A stretch of 13,810 nt of DNA from Yinghuangia elevatio (GTDB taxonomy: Bacteria; Actinomycetota; Actinomycetes; Streptomycetales; Streptomycetaceae): the NCBI RefSeq assembly GCF_040649515.1, contig NZ_JBEZFP010000196.1, positions 1-13,810 on the forward strand, given 5' to 3'. Positions within the stretch are counted from its first letter, which is position 1. Each line of letters starts with the position of its first letter. A program made the translations under genes and the position numbers. Below the pieces are notes generated by a model that was not told the origin of the DNA, searched no databases, and saw only the letters and a list, made by a program, of their open reading frames with translations. Below are positions 1 through 6,616 of the stretch, in pieces.

Positions 1-149
1 CGCTCGTTCCTCGCTCCGCCACGCGATTTCGCACTCCGACCGCTGACTTTCCTTCACCTCCACTCGCTTCGCTCCCTCCGGCGCAGGAAAGTCTGACTGG
101 CGGCCTCCGGCCGCTCTCCTCGCTGCGCTCGTCGATCACACGTGGACAT
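1..149. other. Non-coding left flank with inverted and direct repeats
   Basis: I see no credible gene here. A 9-bp perfect inverted repeat, GACTTTCCT at 45-53 and AGGAAAGTC at 85-93, encloses 31 bases and could form a long-loop stem. A 16-bp sequence, GGCGGCCTCCGGCCGC, occurs at 99-114 and again identically at 163-178. The second copy sits in the tail of a partial unit of the tandem array that follows. A terminator role for a gene left of the window is possible but unproven. Confidence 0.4.
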
Positions 150-930
150 ACCGCAACCTCCCGGCGGCCTCCGGCCGCGAAGGGGCGGGGCACCATCACG
201 TGGCGGACTGCCCCGTAAGGACGCTTCCGGACCGGCAATTCGCCAATGGGGGTACACGGCGGCCTCCGCCACAAAAAGCGAGACACAACCACGAGGCGGA
301 CCACCCCGTGGAGTCTGCCCAGACCGGCAACTCCGGGCACGCACCGCGACCCCGCCGCAAAGGGACGGGCACCATCACGAAGCGGACCGCCCCACGAAGC
401 GCTTGGACCGGCAACTCCCCCAGGGGTACACGGCAGCGTCCGCCACAAGAAGGCGGGACACCATCGCGAGGTAGACCACCCCGCCGAGACTCCGCCGGAC
501 AGACAAACCCCGGCGCGCACCCGCGGCCCCGCCGCAAAGAGGTGAGACACCATCATGAGGCGGACCGCGCCGCGAAGGCGCTTCCGGGCCGGGAACTCCT
601 CCAGGGGTACACGGCAGCCTCCGTCGCAAAGGCGGGACATCCATCACGAGGCGGACCACCCCACGAAAAAACGCGTCCGGGCCTGCAACTCCGCCAGGGG
701 TGCACGGCAGCCTCCGTCGCAAAGGCGGGACATCCATCACGAAGCGGACCGCCCCTTGGGAACTTGGCCCAACTGGCAAACACCCCGGCACGCAACACAG
801 CCGCCACCGCAATCAGGTGAGACAGCGTTCACGAGACGGACCGCCCCGTGGGGACCTGTCCCGACCAGTAACTCCCCGCCTGCAATCCGCCTCCACCCCG
901 CACGGGGGCGGACCCCGCCCGGGGTGGACC
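150..930. repeat. Degenerate tandem array of ~90-bp units (8 copies plus a partial one)
   Basis: Units begin near 191, 284, 370, 459, 548, 639, 731 and 824, so spacings are 93, 86, 89, 89, 91, 92 and 93 bases. Each starts with a box close to CATCACGAGGCGGACCGCCC, which contains the near-palindrome GGCGGACCGCC. About 35 bases later comes a box near GGACCGGCAACTCC. Two tail types occur. Type A (units 1, 3, 5, 6) has GGGGTACACGGCAGCCTCCG followed by a CAAAGGCGGGA-like end. Type B (units 2, 4, 7) has a CACGCACC-like stretch and ends near CCGCCGCAAAG or GGTGAGA. A partial unit seems to end at 190. Unit lengths are mostly not multiples of three, so a repeat protein is unlikely. CRISPR is excluded because the whole unit is conserved, not just a short repeat. 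The function is unknown. Confidence 0.8.
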
Positions 931-970
931 GCCCCGTGAATTGCCGCTTCCAGCCAGGGACTTCCGGTTC

Positions 971-987
971 GGGGGGGGTGCTCCCCC
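971..987 (-). terminator. Possible terminator of the minus-strand left transcript
   Basis: GGGGG (974-978), loop TGCT (979-982) and CCCCC (983-987) form a short all-G/C hairpin about 45 bases past the stop codon of the isomerase-family gene. A further nested stem lies at 901-938 (CACGGGG paired with CCCCGTG, and GGGCGG with CCGCCC inside). There is no U-tract, which is common for actinobacterial terminators. The call rests on position and pairing only. Confidence 0.35.
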
Positions 988-1029
988 GCCGGCCTCACGT
1001 GCTGTTTGGGGTGCGGGCGTGGCGTTGTG

Positions 1030-1803
1030 CTACAAGGCTGTGCCGGCGAGCCAGTGTGTCAGCAGGGGTTCGTCGCCGAATACCTCTACGGCTTCGGTGA
1101 CCGGAGCGCGGCGGTTCAGGATGAGCATTACGGCTACCGCATCGCCGCGGAGGGCGGTGTTGCCCTTGGCGTGGCCTCGGGTCCAGGTGTAGCCGTCGGG
1201 GGTGAGGGTGATGGTCCACTCGCCCGGGCGGTCGCCGCCTGAGGTGTGGATGTGGAGGGATTCGCCGTTGCCGTGCGGGAGTTCTCGGTCGCCGAAGCCC
1301 GTGCCGGGGATGACGGTCAGGAGTTCGTCGATGCCGTCGACGGCGAGGTCCGGGTCGACCTTGGGGGTGATGCCGAGGGCGAGTTCGGCGTCGATGCGGT
1401 GGATCAGGGTCTCGTGCACCATGCGGCGGCCCCAGAACCGGGCGTGCGGGACGGGGCCGAACGTCCAGGCCGGGGCGTCCGGTCCTGCCTCCTTGAGGTA
1501 CGCCGCCGAGCGCCGTGCGCCCGCCGCCAGCCACTCCGGCAGACCCGACGGGTCGTCCGGCAGGCCGAGGTCCAGCGAGCGCGCCACGACCGGGGTGGAC
1601 GCCGCGCCCGCGCGTACGTTCGCCGCCGACCACGCGTGGGCGATCCCGACGTGCTTCACGAGCTTCGCGAGCGTCCAGCCGGGGCAGGTCGGCACTTCGG
1701 TCGTGAGGTCCGCTCCCGACACCGCCTCGGCGAGTACGTCCGCCTGTGCGACGAACAGGTCGCAGTAGTGGTCGTGGTCCCAGGCGTAGTACGGCTCGGC
1801 CAT
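1030..1803 (-). CDS. Maleylpyruvate isomerase family (mycothiol-dependent, DinB-like) protein
   Basis: This 257-residue protein belongs to the MDMPI/DinB-like family, whose best-known members use mycothiol to isomerise maleylpyruvate. Most actinobacterial members have unknown substrates. The N-terminal four-helix domain carries the family signature VPTCPGWTLAKLVKHVG (residues 37-53). A second helix, RRMVHETLIHRIDAELALG (126-144), supplies likely metal ligands. H51, H130 and H135 are the probable metal-binding histidines by family pattern. A smaller C-terminal domain follows. I chose ATG at 1803 because the conserved part begins right after it and GGGGG lies upstream. The longer frame to 1899 adds a low-complexity, unconserved extension. 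The gene follows the toroid gene on the same strand after 174 bases and may be read through or have its own promoter. Family assignment is firm, substrate unknown. Confidence 0.88.
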   Translation of the reverse strand: MAEPYYAWDHDHYCDLFVAQADVLAEAVSGADLTTEVPTCPGWTLAKLVKHVGIAHAWSAANVRAGAASTPVVARSLDLGLPDDPSGLPEWLAAGARRSAAYLKEAGPDAPAWTFGPVPHARFWGRRMVHETLIHRIDAELALGITPKVDPDLAVDGIDELLTVIPGTGFGDRELPHGNGESLHIHTSGGDRPGEWTITLTPDGYTWTRGHAKGNTALRGDAVAVMLILNRRAPVTEAVEVFGDEPLLTHWLAGTAL

Positions 1804-1926
1804 GGCCTGCCCCCGTCTCGAATGTCCCGGAGAAGTATCGGTCTCGTCAGCAGCATTCGACCCTATTGTTCGTCCTCTTGGGGCCGCTTCGCCGCTCATC
1901 CGATGCGCCGCTCCGGCCGAACTAAC

Positions 1927-1977
1927 GCGGATCAGCGCGGATCAGCCCGGACCAGCCGGATCACCGGACCAACCGAA
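1927..1977. repeat. 10-bp tandem repeat (GCGGATCAGC-type), about five degenerate copies
   Basis: Perfect copies of GCGGATCAGC lie at 1927-1936 and 1937-1946, followed by CCGGACCAGC (1947-1956), CGGATCACC (1957-1965) and a decayed copy running up to the stop codon of the toroid gene. It sits in the 174-bp gap between two same-strand genes, directly downstream of the first. Copy-number slippage is plausible. A regulatory role is not shown. Confidence 0.65.
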
Positions 1978-3111
1978 TCAGCGCGGGTCGAAGCACATCT
2001 CCGTGTCGCAGCGCACGTCCGCAGGCGCGAGGCCGACCGGGAGGCCGGTCTCGGCGTAGCCCTCCGCGCCGCCGAAGACGGTCGTGGTGGCCGGCTCGCC
2101 GCCCAGGACCGCGGTGGCGAGGATCATCGCCCCGGCGGTCCACGCCGTACGCTCCTCGGGCCATATGGCGTCGTCCTCGAAGACGTAGCCGGTCCAGTAG
2201 AGGCCGTCGTCGTGGCGCAGGCGCTGGATCCAGGAGACGATCTCCACCGCGCGGTCGCTCTGTCCCAACGCCCACAGGGCGATGGCCAGTTCGCAGCTCT
2301 CCGCGCCGGTGACCCACGGCCGGTCCGAGACGCAGCGCGCGCCGAGGCCGGGGACGACGAAGGTGTCCCACTGGTCGGCGATGCGCGCCTGAGCGGCGTC
2401 ACCGCGCAGGGCGGTGCCGAGGATCGGGTAGTACCAGTCCATCGAATAGCGGTTCTTGTCGAGGAACCGCTCGGGGTGCGACACGACCGCGTGGCCGAGG
2501 CGGGCGGTGGCCAACTCCCAGTCGGGCTGGGGCTCGCCGAGGTGATCGGCGACCGCGAGGGCGCAGCGCAGCGCCTGGTACATGCTCGACGAGCCGGTGA
2601 GCAGGGCGTCCGGCACCGCGGTGCCGTCGGCCTCGCGCTTCCAGCGGATCTCGCCGCCGGGCGCCTGCAGGTCGAGGATGAACTGCGTGGCCGCCTTCAG
2701 GTGCGGCCACATGCGGACCAGGAACTCTTCGTTCCCGGTGAGGAGATGGTGGTGCCAGAGGCCGACCGCGAGGTACGCGGTGAAGTTGGCCTCCTTGTTG
2801 TGATCGGTGACCACGCCGTCGGTGTACGCCGCGTACCAGGACCCGTCCTGGTTCTGCCGCGACGCGAGCCAGCGGTACGCCCGCTCCGCCTCGGCGTGTC
2901 GTCCCGCCAGGTCGAGTGCCATCGCGGCCTCGGTGTGGTCCCACGGGTCCAGGTGCCCGCCCACGAACCACGGGATCGACCCGTCGGGCCGCTGCACCGA
3001 CGCGATTCCGTCGATCGTCTTCCCGATCTGATCAACCGTCAGGACCCCGTCCAGGGCCAGGATTTCGAGGGAATCCCGGCCCGTGCCCCCGTGGGCCCCG
3101 AGGCGCGTCAC
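1978..3111 (-). CDS. Prenyltransferase-like (alpha/alpha)-toroid protein
   Basis: This 377-residue protein resembles the terpenoid-cyclase/prenyltransferase-type alpha-toroid fold; homologues are usually labelled 'prenyltransferase', though (alpha/alpha)6 glycoside-hydrolase relatives look similar. Two QW-like repeats are visible, VQRPDGSIPWF (39-49) and RQNQDGSWYAAYTDG (85-99). Other conserved-looking stretches are DPWDHTEAAMAL (55-66), DHNKEANFTAYLAVGLW (103-119), MDWYYPILG (224-232) and RPWVTGAESCELAIALWALG (264-283). No signal peptide or membrane segment is seen. I chose GTG at 3111 because it overlaps the methyltransferase stop (GTGA), which indicates translational coupling; the longer ATG frame to 3306 lies entirely over the methyltransferase gene and is not family-like. 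The squalene-cyclase DXDD acid is not obvious, so cyclase activity is doubtful. Enzyme activity unknown; a role on the product of the glycosyltransferase and methyltransferase is inference. Confidence 0.8.
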   Translation of the reverse strand: MTRLGAHGGTGRDSLEILALDGVLTVDQIGKTIDGIASVQRPDGSIPWFVGGHLDPWDHTEAAMALDLAGRHAEAERAYRWLASRQNQDGSWYAAYTDGVVTDHNKEANFTAYLAVGLWHHHLLTGNEEFLVRMWPHLKAATQFILDLQAPGGEIRWKREADGTAVPDALLTGSSSMYQALRCALAVADHLGEPQPDWELATARLGHAVVSHPERFLDKNRYSMDWYYPILGTALRGDAAQARIADQWDTFVVPGLGARCVSDRPWVTGAESCELAIALWALGQSDRAVEIVSWIQRLRHDDGLYWTGYVFEDDAIWPEERTAWTAGAMILATAVLGGEPATTTVFGGAEGYAETGLPVGLAPADVRCDTEMCFDPR

Positions 3112-3845
3112 GCCGCGTCCTCGGTGGAGGCGGCGCGCGGCTTGACCGCGTACACGACGAAGCTCTTGCCGATCAGCGGGTTGAGCGCCTTTTCCGCCCA
3201 GCGGGTCGCGCGCGGTGCCTTCATGATGTCCCACACCAGGAGCTTGTGGTACATCCGCACCGGCAGCGCCTTGTCGTTGTCGACGCCGACCGCGCACTTG
3301 ATCCACCAGTACGGCGAGTGCAGCGCGTGTGTGAAGTGGTCGCCGTACGGCTCGAATCCGGCGGCCTCGACGCGCTCGACCAGCTCGTGTCCGCGGTAGA
3401 TGCGGATGTGCCCGCCCTCGACCTCGTGGTACGCGTCCGACAGCGCCCAGCAGACCTTCTCCGGCCCGTACCGCGGCACCGTCATCGCCGCGAGCCCGCC
3501 GGGCTTGAGCACCCGGAACATCTCCGCCAGCACGCCTTCGTCGTCCGGGATGTGCTCCAGTACCTCGGAGATGATCACGCGGTCGAAGCTGTCGTCCGGG
3601 AACGGCAGGTCGAGCGCGTCACCGGTCACCGCGACCGCGGTGGCGCCCTCGGGGGCCTCGCCGGCCTCGGACATCGCCTCGAACATCGTGTTGACCTCGC
3701 GGACGTCCTTCTCGTTGCGGTCCAGCGCGACGACGTGCGCGCCGCGCCGCAGCACTTCGAACGAGTGACGGCCGCCGCCGGCGCCCAGGTCGAGGACCCG
3801 GTCCCCGGGCGCGAGCGGGAAGCGTGAGAAATCCACGGTGAGCAA
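3108..3845 (-). CDS. Class I SAM-dependent methyltransferase
   Basis: This is a 245-residue Rossmann-fold methyltransferase of the UbiE/Methyltransf_11 type. Motif I is VLDLGAGGGRHSFEV (17-31). An acidic residue ending strand 2 (VVALDRN, 38-44) would hold the SAM ribose. DALDLPFPDDSFDRVIISEV (76-95) and LEHIPDD cover the motif II/III region, and LKPGG (113-117) is the usual post-motif. The C-terminal half (SPYWWIKCAVG and onwards) is probably the substrate lid; it is moderately hydrophobic and could favour a lipid acceptor, which is inference. The start is TTG at 3845, with GGAG eight bases upstream; an in-frame GTG three codons later is the alternative. It lies 71 bases after the glycosyltransferase and its TGA overlaps the GTG of the toroid gene, so all three are probably one operon. 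The acceptor is unknown. Confidence 0.88.
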   Translation of the reverse strand: MLTVDFSRFPLAPGDRVLDLGAGGGRHSFEVLRRGAHVVALDRNEKDVREVNTMFEAMSEAGEAPEGATAVAVTGDALDLPFPDDSFDRVIISEVLEHIPDDEGVLAEMFRVLKPGGLAAMTVPRYGPEKVCWALSDAYHEVEGGHIRIYRGHELVERVEAAGFEPYGDHFTHALHSPYWWIKCAVGVDNDKALPVRMYHKLLVWDIMKAPRATRWAEKALNPLIGKSFVVYAVKPRAASTEDAA

Positions 3846-3916
3846 GTCGGCGGCTCCGTCTCCTGTGCAGAACTGCTAAGGCTTCGCGAGGTCGTTCGGG
3901 GCGGGGCGGGTGGGGG

Positions 3917-5254
3917 TTACGCGTGGACCGCGCGGGCGTCGGCATGGGCGTCGATCGCGACGCGGTAGCGCTCGGCGGTCAGGGCCGCCGCGTTGCGCCA
4001 CGTGAAGCGTTCCAGGACGCGGGCCCGCCCGTTGCGGGCGAGCCGGGCTCTCAGCTCCGGCTCGTCCAGCAGCCGGCCGATGGCCTTGCGCAGCGCCTCG
4101 GCGTCGCCGGGCGGCACCGCGAGGCAGGTCTCGCCGTCGGGGCCGGCGACCTCGGGTATGGCCCCTCCGGTGCTGGCCACCAGGGCTGTCCCGCAGCTCA
4201 TCGCCTCGGCGGCGGGCAGCGAGAAGCCCTCGTACAGCGAGGGTACGCAGGCCACCTCGGCGCTGCGGATCAGGTCGACCAGCTCCGCGTCGGTCAGGTC
4301 GCTGACGAAGCGCACCGCGCCGCCCAGGCCGAGCTGCCTGATCGCGCGCATGACCGGACCGTCGGTCTTGGGCTTGCCCACGACGACCAGTTCGGCCTCG
4401 CGCTCGGTGCGCAGCTTGGCGAGCGCCTCGACGAGATGGATCAGGCCCTTGAGCGGTACGTCGGCGCTCGCGGTGGTGACGATGCGCCCGGGCACCTTGG
4501 CAACCGTGTCACTCGGCGAGAACAGTTCGGTGTCGGCGCCGACCGGGACGACGGACACGCGGTCCGGGGAGACACCGAGGTGTTCGACGATCTCGGCCTT
4601 CGAGGAGCCCGAGACGGTGACGACCTCGGGGAGGCGGGCGGACACGCGCTTCTGCATGGTGGTGAATCCGTACCAGCGGCGCAGCGTCAGCTTGCGGCGC
4701 AGCGTCGCGGCCCCGGCGATCTCGAGGGCGCGGTCCACGGTGATCGGGTGGTGGATCGTGGTGACCAGCGGGAAGCCCATGCGGGGCAGCGCGAGCTGGC
4801 CGTAGCCGAGGGTCTGGTTGTCGTGCACGACGTCGAACTCGGCGCGGCGGGCCTTGAGGTGCCGGGCGGCGCGCAGCGAGAACGTCAGCGGCTCGGGGAA
4901 GCCCGCGGTGAGCATGCCGCCGACCTCCAGCACGTCGATCCAGTCGCGGTACTCGCGCGGTCGCGGCAGCCGGAAGGGGTCCGGGTCGCGGTACAGGTCG
5001 AGGCTGGGCAGCTTGGTGAGCTTGACCGGGTTGCCGGGGACGTCGTCGACGACGGCGTACGGCGGTCCGGTGATGACCTCGACGTGGTGGCCGAGGCGGG
5101 CCAGTTCGCGCGACAGATGCCGGACGTACACTCCCTGACCGCCGCAGAACGGGTCGCCGCGGTACGCCAGGAGGGCGATTCGGAGCGGCCGATCCGCGGG
5201 GGAAGGCGCGGCGGAGGCCGGAGATTCCGCGGCCCCCACGGTCTTCCGTATCAC
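3917..5254 (-). CDS. Glycosyltransferase family 4 (GT-B, retaining)
   Basis: This 445-residue protein has the GT-B fold of GT4 enzymes, which move a sugar from a nucleotide donor with retention of configuration. The N-terminal Rossmann domain opens with RIALLAYRGDPFCGGQGVYV, whose glycine-rich loop (residues 38-41) is typical. The C-terminal domain has the donor-binding E-x7-E motif EGFSLPAAE (E342 and E350) followed by AMSCGTALVAS. No membrane segment is obvious, so it probably acts at the inner membrane face or in the cytoplasm. I chose GTG at 5254 because AAGGGGG sits six bases upstream; an in-frame ATG at 5287 would add 11 residues and overlap the promoter region. It is the first gene of the minus-strand group and is divergent from kstR, with a KstR-type operator 49-62 bases upstream of its start. 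Donor and acceptor are unknown. Confidence 0.9.
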   Translation of the reverse strand: MIRKTVGAAESPASAAPSPADRPLRIALLAYRGDPFCGGQGVYVRHLSRELARLGHHVEVITGPPYAVVDDVPGNPVKLTKLPSLDLYRDPDPFRLPRPREYRDWIDVLEVGGMLTAGFPEPLTFSLRAARHLKARRAEFDVVHDNQTLGYGQLALPRMGFPLVTTIHHPITVDRALEIAGAATLRRKLTLRRWYGFTTMQKRVSARLPEVVTVSGSSKAEIVEHLGVSPDRVSVVPVGADTELFSPSDTVAKVPGRIVTTASADVPLKGLIHLVEALAKLRTEREAELVVVGKPKTDGPVMRAIRQLGLGGAVRFVSDLTDAELVDLIRSAEVACVPSLYEGFSLPAAEAMSCGTALVASTGGAIPEVAGPDGETCLAVPPGDAEALRKAIGRLLDEPELRARLARNGRARVLERFTWRNAAALTAERYRVAIDAHADARAVHA

Positions 5255-5302
5255 GAATGGCCCCCTTCGACGCTCTTGGCGGAGCATAGTAGTCGCGTAA
5301 TC

Positions 5303-5316
5303 TAGAACGAGTTTCA
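5303..5316. promoter_or_regulatory. KstR operator (KstR box) in the glycosyltransferase/kstR divergent promoter
   Basis: TAGAACGAGTTTCA matches the published mycobacterial KstR pattern TnnAACnnGTTnnA at every fixed position, and the flanking C (5302) and G (5317) extend the symmetry. On the minus strand it overlaps a -10-like TAGATT (5299-5304), and an ATAGTA/TACTAT hexamer lies at 5286-5291. Binding would therefore be expected to block the glycosyltransferase promoter. It also lies about 125 bases upstream of the kstR start, consistent with autoregulation. The promoter hexamers are weak calls; the operator match is strong. Confidence 0.8.
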
Positions 5317-5439
5317 GTATTGAGCGCAGATTGGCCCGTCGGAGACTGCAAGATACCGCCGGGCACCGGTCACTACGGCCACGGCGTGACCCGTAACACA
5401 CGCAACGGCCGTATCTGAAGTGCAGTCAGGTGAACACCA

Positions 5440-6129
5440 GTGTCCGGCATGCCCAGGACGACGACAGACGGGCGGATGATGACGACGTACACCAAGGCCC
5501 CGGGAGCGCCCCTGACCGAGCGCCAGGAGGCCCGCAGACGCAGGATCCTGAGGGCCACGACCCGCCTCGCGGCACAGGGCGGGTACGACTCCGTCCAGAT
5601 GCGTGAGGTCGCCGAGCTGTCGGAGGTCGCGCTCGGCACGCTGTACCGCTACTTCCCCTCGAAGGTGCACCTGCTCGTCGCCACGATGTACGACCAGCTC
5701 GAACAACTGGGCGGGCAACTGCGCCGCAAGCCCAACAAGGGCCTGCCGCCGCGCGACCGGGTCGTGGACACGCTGCTGCGCGCCTTCCGGGGCATGCAGC
5801 GCGAGCCGCACCTGACCGAGGCGATGATGCGCGCGCTGCAATTCGCGGACCGCTCGGTCTCGGCGGAGGTGGACGGTGTGAGCCGCATCACCACCCAGAT
5901 GATCTTCGAGGCGATCCACGAGGACGACACGGTCGAGCCGAGCACCGAGGAACTGGCGGTGATCCGGGTGATCACCCACACCTGGCACTCGTCGCTGATC
6001 TCGTGGCTCAACGGCCGCGCGTCGATCTCCCAGGTACGGCTCGACATCGAGACCGTCGCGCGGTTGATCCCCGAGGACGCGCCCGGCGGGACAGCCGGGG
6101 AAGGCTCCGCGGCACCGCACGCCAGGTGA
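5440..6129 (+). CDS. kstR: TetR-family steroid catabolism repressor KstR
   Basis: This 229-residue TetR protein closely follows mycobacterial KstR as I remember it. The DNA-binding domain (about 26-80) has ARRRRILRATTRLAAQGGY, then VQMREVAELSEVALGTLYRY and FPSKVHLLV, nearly the same wording as KstR. The ligand domain keeps MQREPHLTEAMMRALQFAD (matching QRNPLLTEAMTRAYVFAD) and the late WLxxRAS segment. In mycobacteria and rhodococci, KstR represses cholesterol side-chain and ring degradation genes and is released by a 3-oxo-cholestenoyl-CoA-type ligand. The GTG at 5440 has AGGTGA six bases upstream; ATGs at 5449, 5476 and 5479 are alternatives, and the extra N-terminus is not conserved. A KstR box in the divergent promoter supports the call. 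It converges with the ferredoxin gene. Confidence 0.88.
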   Translation: MSGMPRTTTDGRMMTTYTKAPGAPLTERQEARRRRILRATTRLAAQGGYDSVQMREVAELSEVALGTLYRYFPSKVHLLVATMYDQLEQLGGQLRRKPNKGLPPRDRVVDTLLRAFRGMQREPHLTEAMMRALQFADRSVSAEVDGVSRITTQMIFEAIHEDDTVEPSTEELAVIRVITHTWHSSLISWLNGRASISQVRLDIETVARLIPEDAPGGTAGEGSAAPHAR

Positions 6130-6139
6130 CACGTGTCGC

Positions 6140-6161
6140 CCGCGCGGCACGGCGCGCGCGG
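6140..6161. terminator. Possible bidirectional terminator between kstR and ferredoxin
   Basis: CCGCGCG (6140-6146) and CGCGCGG (6155-6161) pair over an 8-base loop, 11 bases after the kstR stop and before the convergent ferredoxin stop. It is an all-G/C stem without a U-tract. Convergent placement is the main support. Confidence 0.4.
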
Positions 6162-6244
6162 AGCGGATTCCGGGCCGGCCAGGGCCCGGAACCGCCCGAC
6201 GCACGTACTCCCCCGTCACCCCCGTCAGGCTCCGCCGCCCGCCG

Positions 6245-6475
6245 TCACTCCGGCGGGAAGAGCATCTCGCCGGACTCCGCGTCCACGATGCTGATCGCCT
6301 CGACGGGACAGCTCTCGGCCGCCTCCATGATGCCGTCGGAGGAGTCCAGGATCTCCAGGCGCGGGTGCGACTGCCGGCCCGCGTCGAGCTTGAAGTCGTC
6401 GGGCGCGCTGCCGATGCACATGCCCGAACCGATGCACACGGACCTGTCGACCTCGACGCGCCACTTGTCGCCCAT
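6245..6475 (-). CDS. [3Fe-4S] ferredoxin (P450-type electron carrier)
   Basis: This 76-residue acidic ferredoxin has the single-cluster pattern C14-x5-C20 ... C56-P (CIGSGMC, then ESCPVEAISI). It lacks the second cysteine of a 4Fe-4S CxxCxxC motif, as in actinobacterial ferredoxins that feed cytochromes P450. SAPDDFKLD after the second cysteine is also typical. I chose ATG at 6475 with AAGAGG 11 bases upstream; a GTG at 6487 would add four residues, but it overlaps that ribosome binding site. It lies 141 bases after the aldehyde dehydrogenase on the same strand. No P450 or ferredoxin reductase is in the window, so its partner must be elsewhere. Involvement in steroid hydroxylation is inference from the neighbouring kstR. 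Confidence 0.9.
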   Translation of the reverse strand: MGDKWRVEVDRSVCIGSGMCIGSAPDDFKLDAGRQSHPRLEILDSSDGIMEAAESCPVEAISIVDAESGEMLFPPE

Positions 6476-6508
6476 CGGGTAAGTCACCTCTTCGTTCGCG
6501 GTTCTCGT

Positions 6509-6548
6509 GTCGTACTGGTCGTACTGGGTCGTACTCCGGTCGTACCGG
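6509..6548. repeat. Short tandem repeat GTCGTACTG (about four copies)
   Basis: Four near-copies of GTCGTACTG/GTCGTACCG follow one another between the aldehyde dehydrogenase stop and the ferredoxin start. Just right of it, 6571-6604 holds three copies of a CGCGCCGTTC-like decamer. Both are within the 141-bp intergenic gap, which is otherwise empty of genes. They look like slippage products; no regulatory role can be shown. Confidence 0.6.
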
Positions 6549-6616
6549 TGGCTCCTTGGTGCCGTCGGCGCGGGCCGTTCCGCGCCGTTCGCGCCGTCCC
6601 GCGCTGTGCGGGCCCG

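Noticed and set aside
191..912. CRISPR array
   Set aside because: The whole ~90-bp unit is conserved, including what would be spacers, and there are no cas genes nearby.
142..1100. Several long open frames on both strands across the tandem array
   Set aside because: They are Arg/Pro/Gly-rich, overlap in all frames, shift relative to the repeat because unit lengths are not multiples of three, and match no family. They are open only because the DNA is GC-rich.
1246..3399. 717-residue plus-strand open frame
   Set aside because: It lies antisense to the isomerase-family, toroid and methyltransferase genes, has no family features, and its composition is that of a GC-rich shadow frame.
3923..5305. 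460-residue plus-strand frame opposite the glycosyltransferase
   Set aside because: Antisense shadow; the minus-strand frame has clear GT4 motifs and a good ribosome binding site.
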